Below, piece after piece: positions 5,000 through 5,512 of a stretch of 5,512 nucleotides of DNA; within the stretch, counting starts at the first letter, position 1; each line of letters starts with the position of its first letter. This DNA is from Caulobacteraceae bacterium. Its GTDB lineage: Bacteria; Pseudomonadota; Alphaproteobacteria; Caulobacterales; Caulobacteraceae. The stretch spans positions 1-5,512 of the forward strand of contig CANKPO010000109.1 in NCBI GenBank assembly GCA_947484535.1. The letters run 5' to 3'. The notes beneath the pieces are model-generated. The model had not been told where the DNA came from, did no database searches, and saw nothing but the letters and a program-made list of their open reading frames with translations. The translations under genes and the position numbers were made by a program.

Positions 5000-5512
5000 C
5001 TACTCTGCTGCAACACCCACGGCCAATTCCGAACGCCAACGCAATCTAGGCTTGCGGGCCGCAAGGGTCTCATCAAGCCTTCGGAGCGGCGCGTGGAACG
5101 GCGCACCCTTGAACCGCTCAATATCCCCCACCTTAGCCGCCTGAGCCAAGAGCAGCAGCACATCGCAAAACCGGTCCAGTTCCGCCCTTGATTCGGTCTC
5201 CGTTGGCTCGATCAACATGGCACCGTGCACCACCAGCGGGAAATACATGGTCATGGGGTGAAAACCCTCGTCGATCATAGCCTTGGCAAAGTCGAGGGTG
5301 GTGATCCCGGTACCCTCCAGCCAGTGATCATCGAACAGGGCCTCGTGCATGCACGGGCCTTCAAAGGCCGCGCTCATCACACCGCTAAGCCGGGCCTTGA
5401 TATAGTTGGCATTAAGTACCGCATCCTCAGCCACCTGTTTAAGGCCATCGGCCCCGTGGCTGAGCATATAGGACAGGGCGCGGACATACATGCCCATCTG
5501 GCCATGGAAGGC
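5000..5512 (-). CDS. gcvPB: Glycine dehydrogenase (decarboxylating) subunit 2, C-terminal part
   Basis: C-terminal 170 residues of the PLP-dependent P-protein of the glycine cleavage system. The P-protein decarboxylates glycine and passes the aminomethyl group to the lipoyl arm of GcvH. The frame stays open to the window end, so the N-terminal two thirds, including the PLP lysine, lies outside. Family landmarks, numbered in the visible part: MGMYVRALSYML (6-17), LNANYIKARL (33-42), GITTLDFAKAMIDEGFHP (69-86), MYFPLVVHGAMLIEPTETES (89-108) and the closing RRLDETLAARKPRLRW (144-159). It is assigned to the separate beta subunit (about 520 residues) of two-chain P-proteins because that form is usual in this group. 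A single-chain GcvP cannot be excluded from this fragment alone, although the PTETES and RRLDE-AARKP-LRW pattern fits the split type. It ends with TAG. Confidence 0.9.
   Translation of the reverse strand, partial: AFHGQMGMYVRALSYMLSHGADGLKQVAEDAVLNANYIKARLSGVMSAAFEGPCMHEALFDDHWLEGTGITTLDFAKAMIDEGFHPMTMYFPLVVHGAMLIEPTETESRAELDRFCDVLLLLAQAAKVGDIERFKGAPFHAPLRRLDETLAARKPRLRWRSELAVGVAAE

Overview
The window comes from a high-GC alphaproteobacterial chromosome. The main evidence is a free-standing F0 ATP synthase operon in the order atpI-atpB-atpE-b'-b, closed by a strong terminator with no F1 genes behind it. This split F0/F1 layout, with two divergent b-type subunits, is characteristic of Alphaproteobacteria. 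The intergenic repeats resemble families I recall from Caulobacterales and Sphingomonadales. Caulobacterales is my best guess, but the sequence alone does not settle it.

Layout on the + strand. Positions 1-83 hold a palindromic intergenic repeat cut by the window edge. Positions 192-1193 encode a haloalkane-dehalogenase-type alpha/beta hydrolase close to the DhlA (HLD-I) pattern. A 499-base gene-free stretch follows (1194-1692). It holds three unrelated short palindromic repeats, including a second copy of the first repeat, then a G-poor C/A-rich tract and a possible atp promoter. The F0 operon runs from 1693 to 4252: atpI (c-ring assembly factor), atpB (subunit a), atpE (subunit c), b' and b. 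It ends at a 12-bp GAAA-loop terminator at 4281-4312.

Layout on the - strand. Converging on the operon are a small two-helix membrane protein of the PGPGW type (4453-4869) and, upstream of it, the C-terminal third of glycine dehydrogenase (decarboxylating) subunit 2, gcvPB (5000-5512, running off the window).

Working together: the F0 genes make the membrane proton channel. Subunit a (Arg178) and the c-ring (Glu58) carry protons, and the b/b' stalk holds F1, whose genes must lie elsewhere. The dehalogenase is a stand-alone accessory gene among repeats. GcvPB belongs to the glycine cleavage system.

The window is mostly ordinary housekeeping content. I do not see a convincing new biological system. 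The least explained element is a structured segment at 4347-4413, between the atp terminator and the convergent membrane-protein gene. One strand there can form two mutually exclusive helices, followed by a small hairpin with a short T run.
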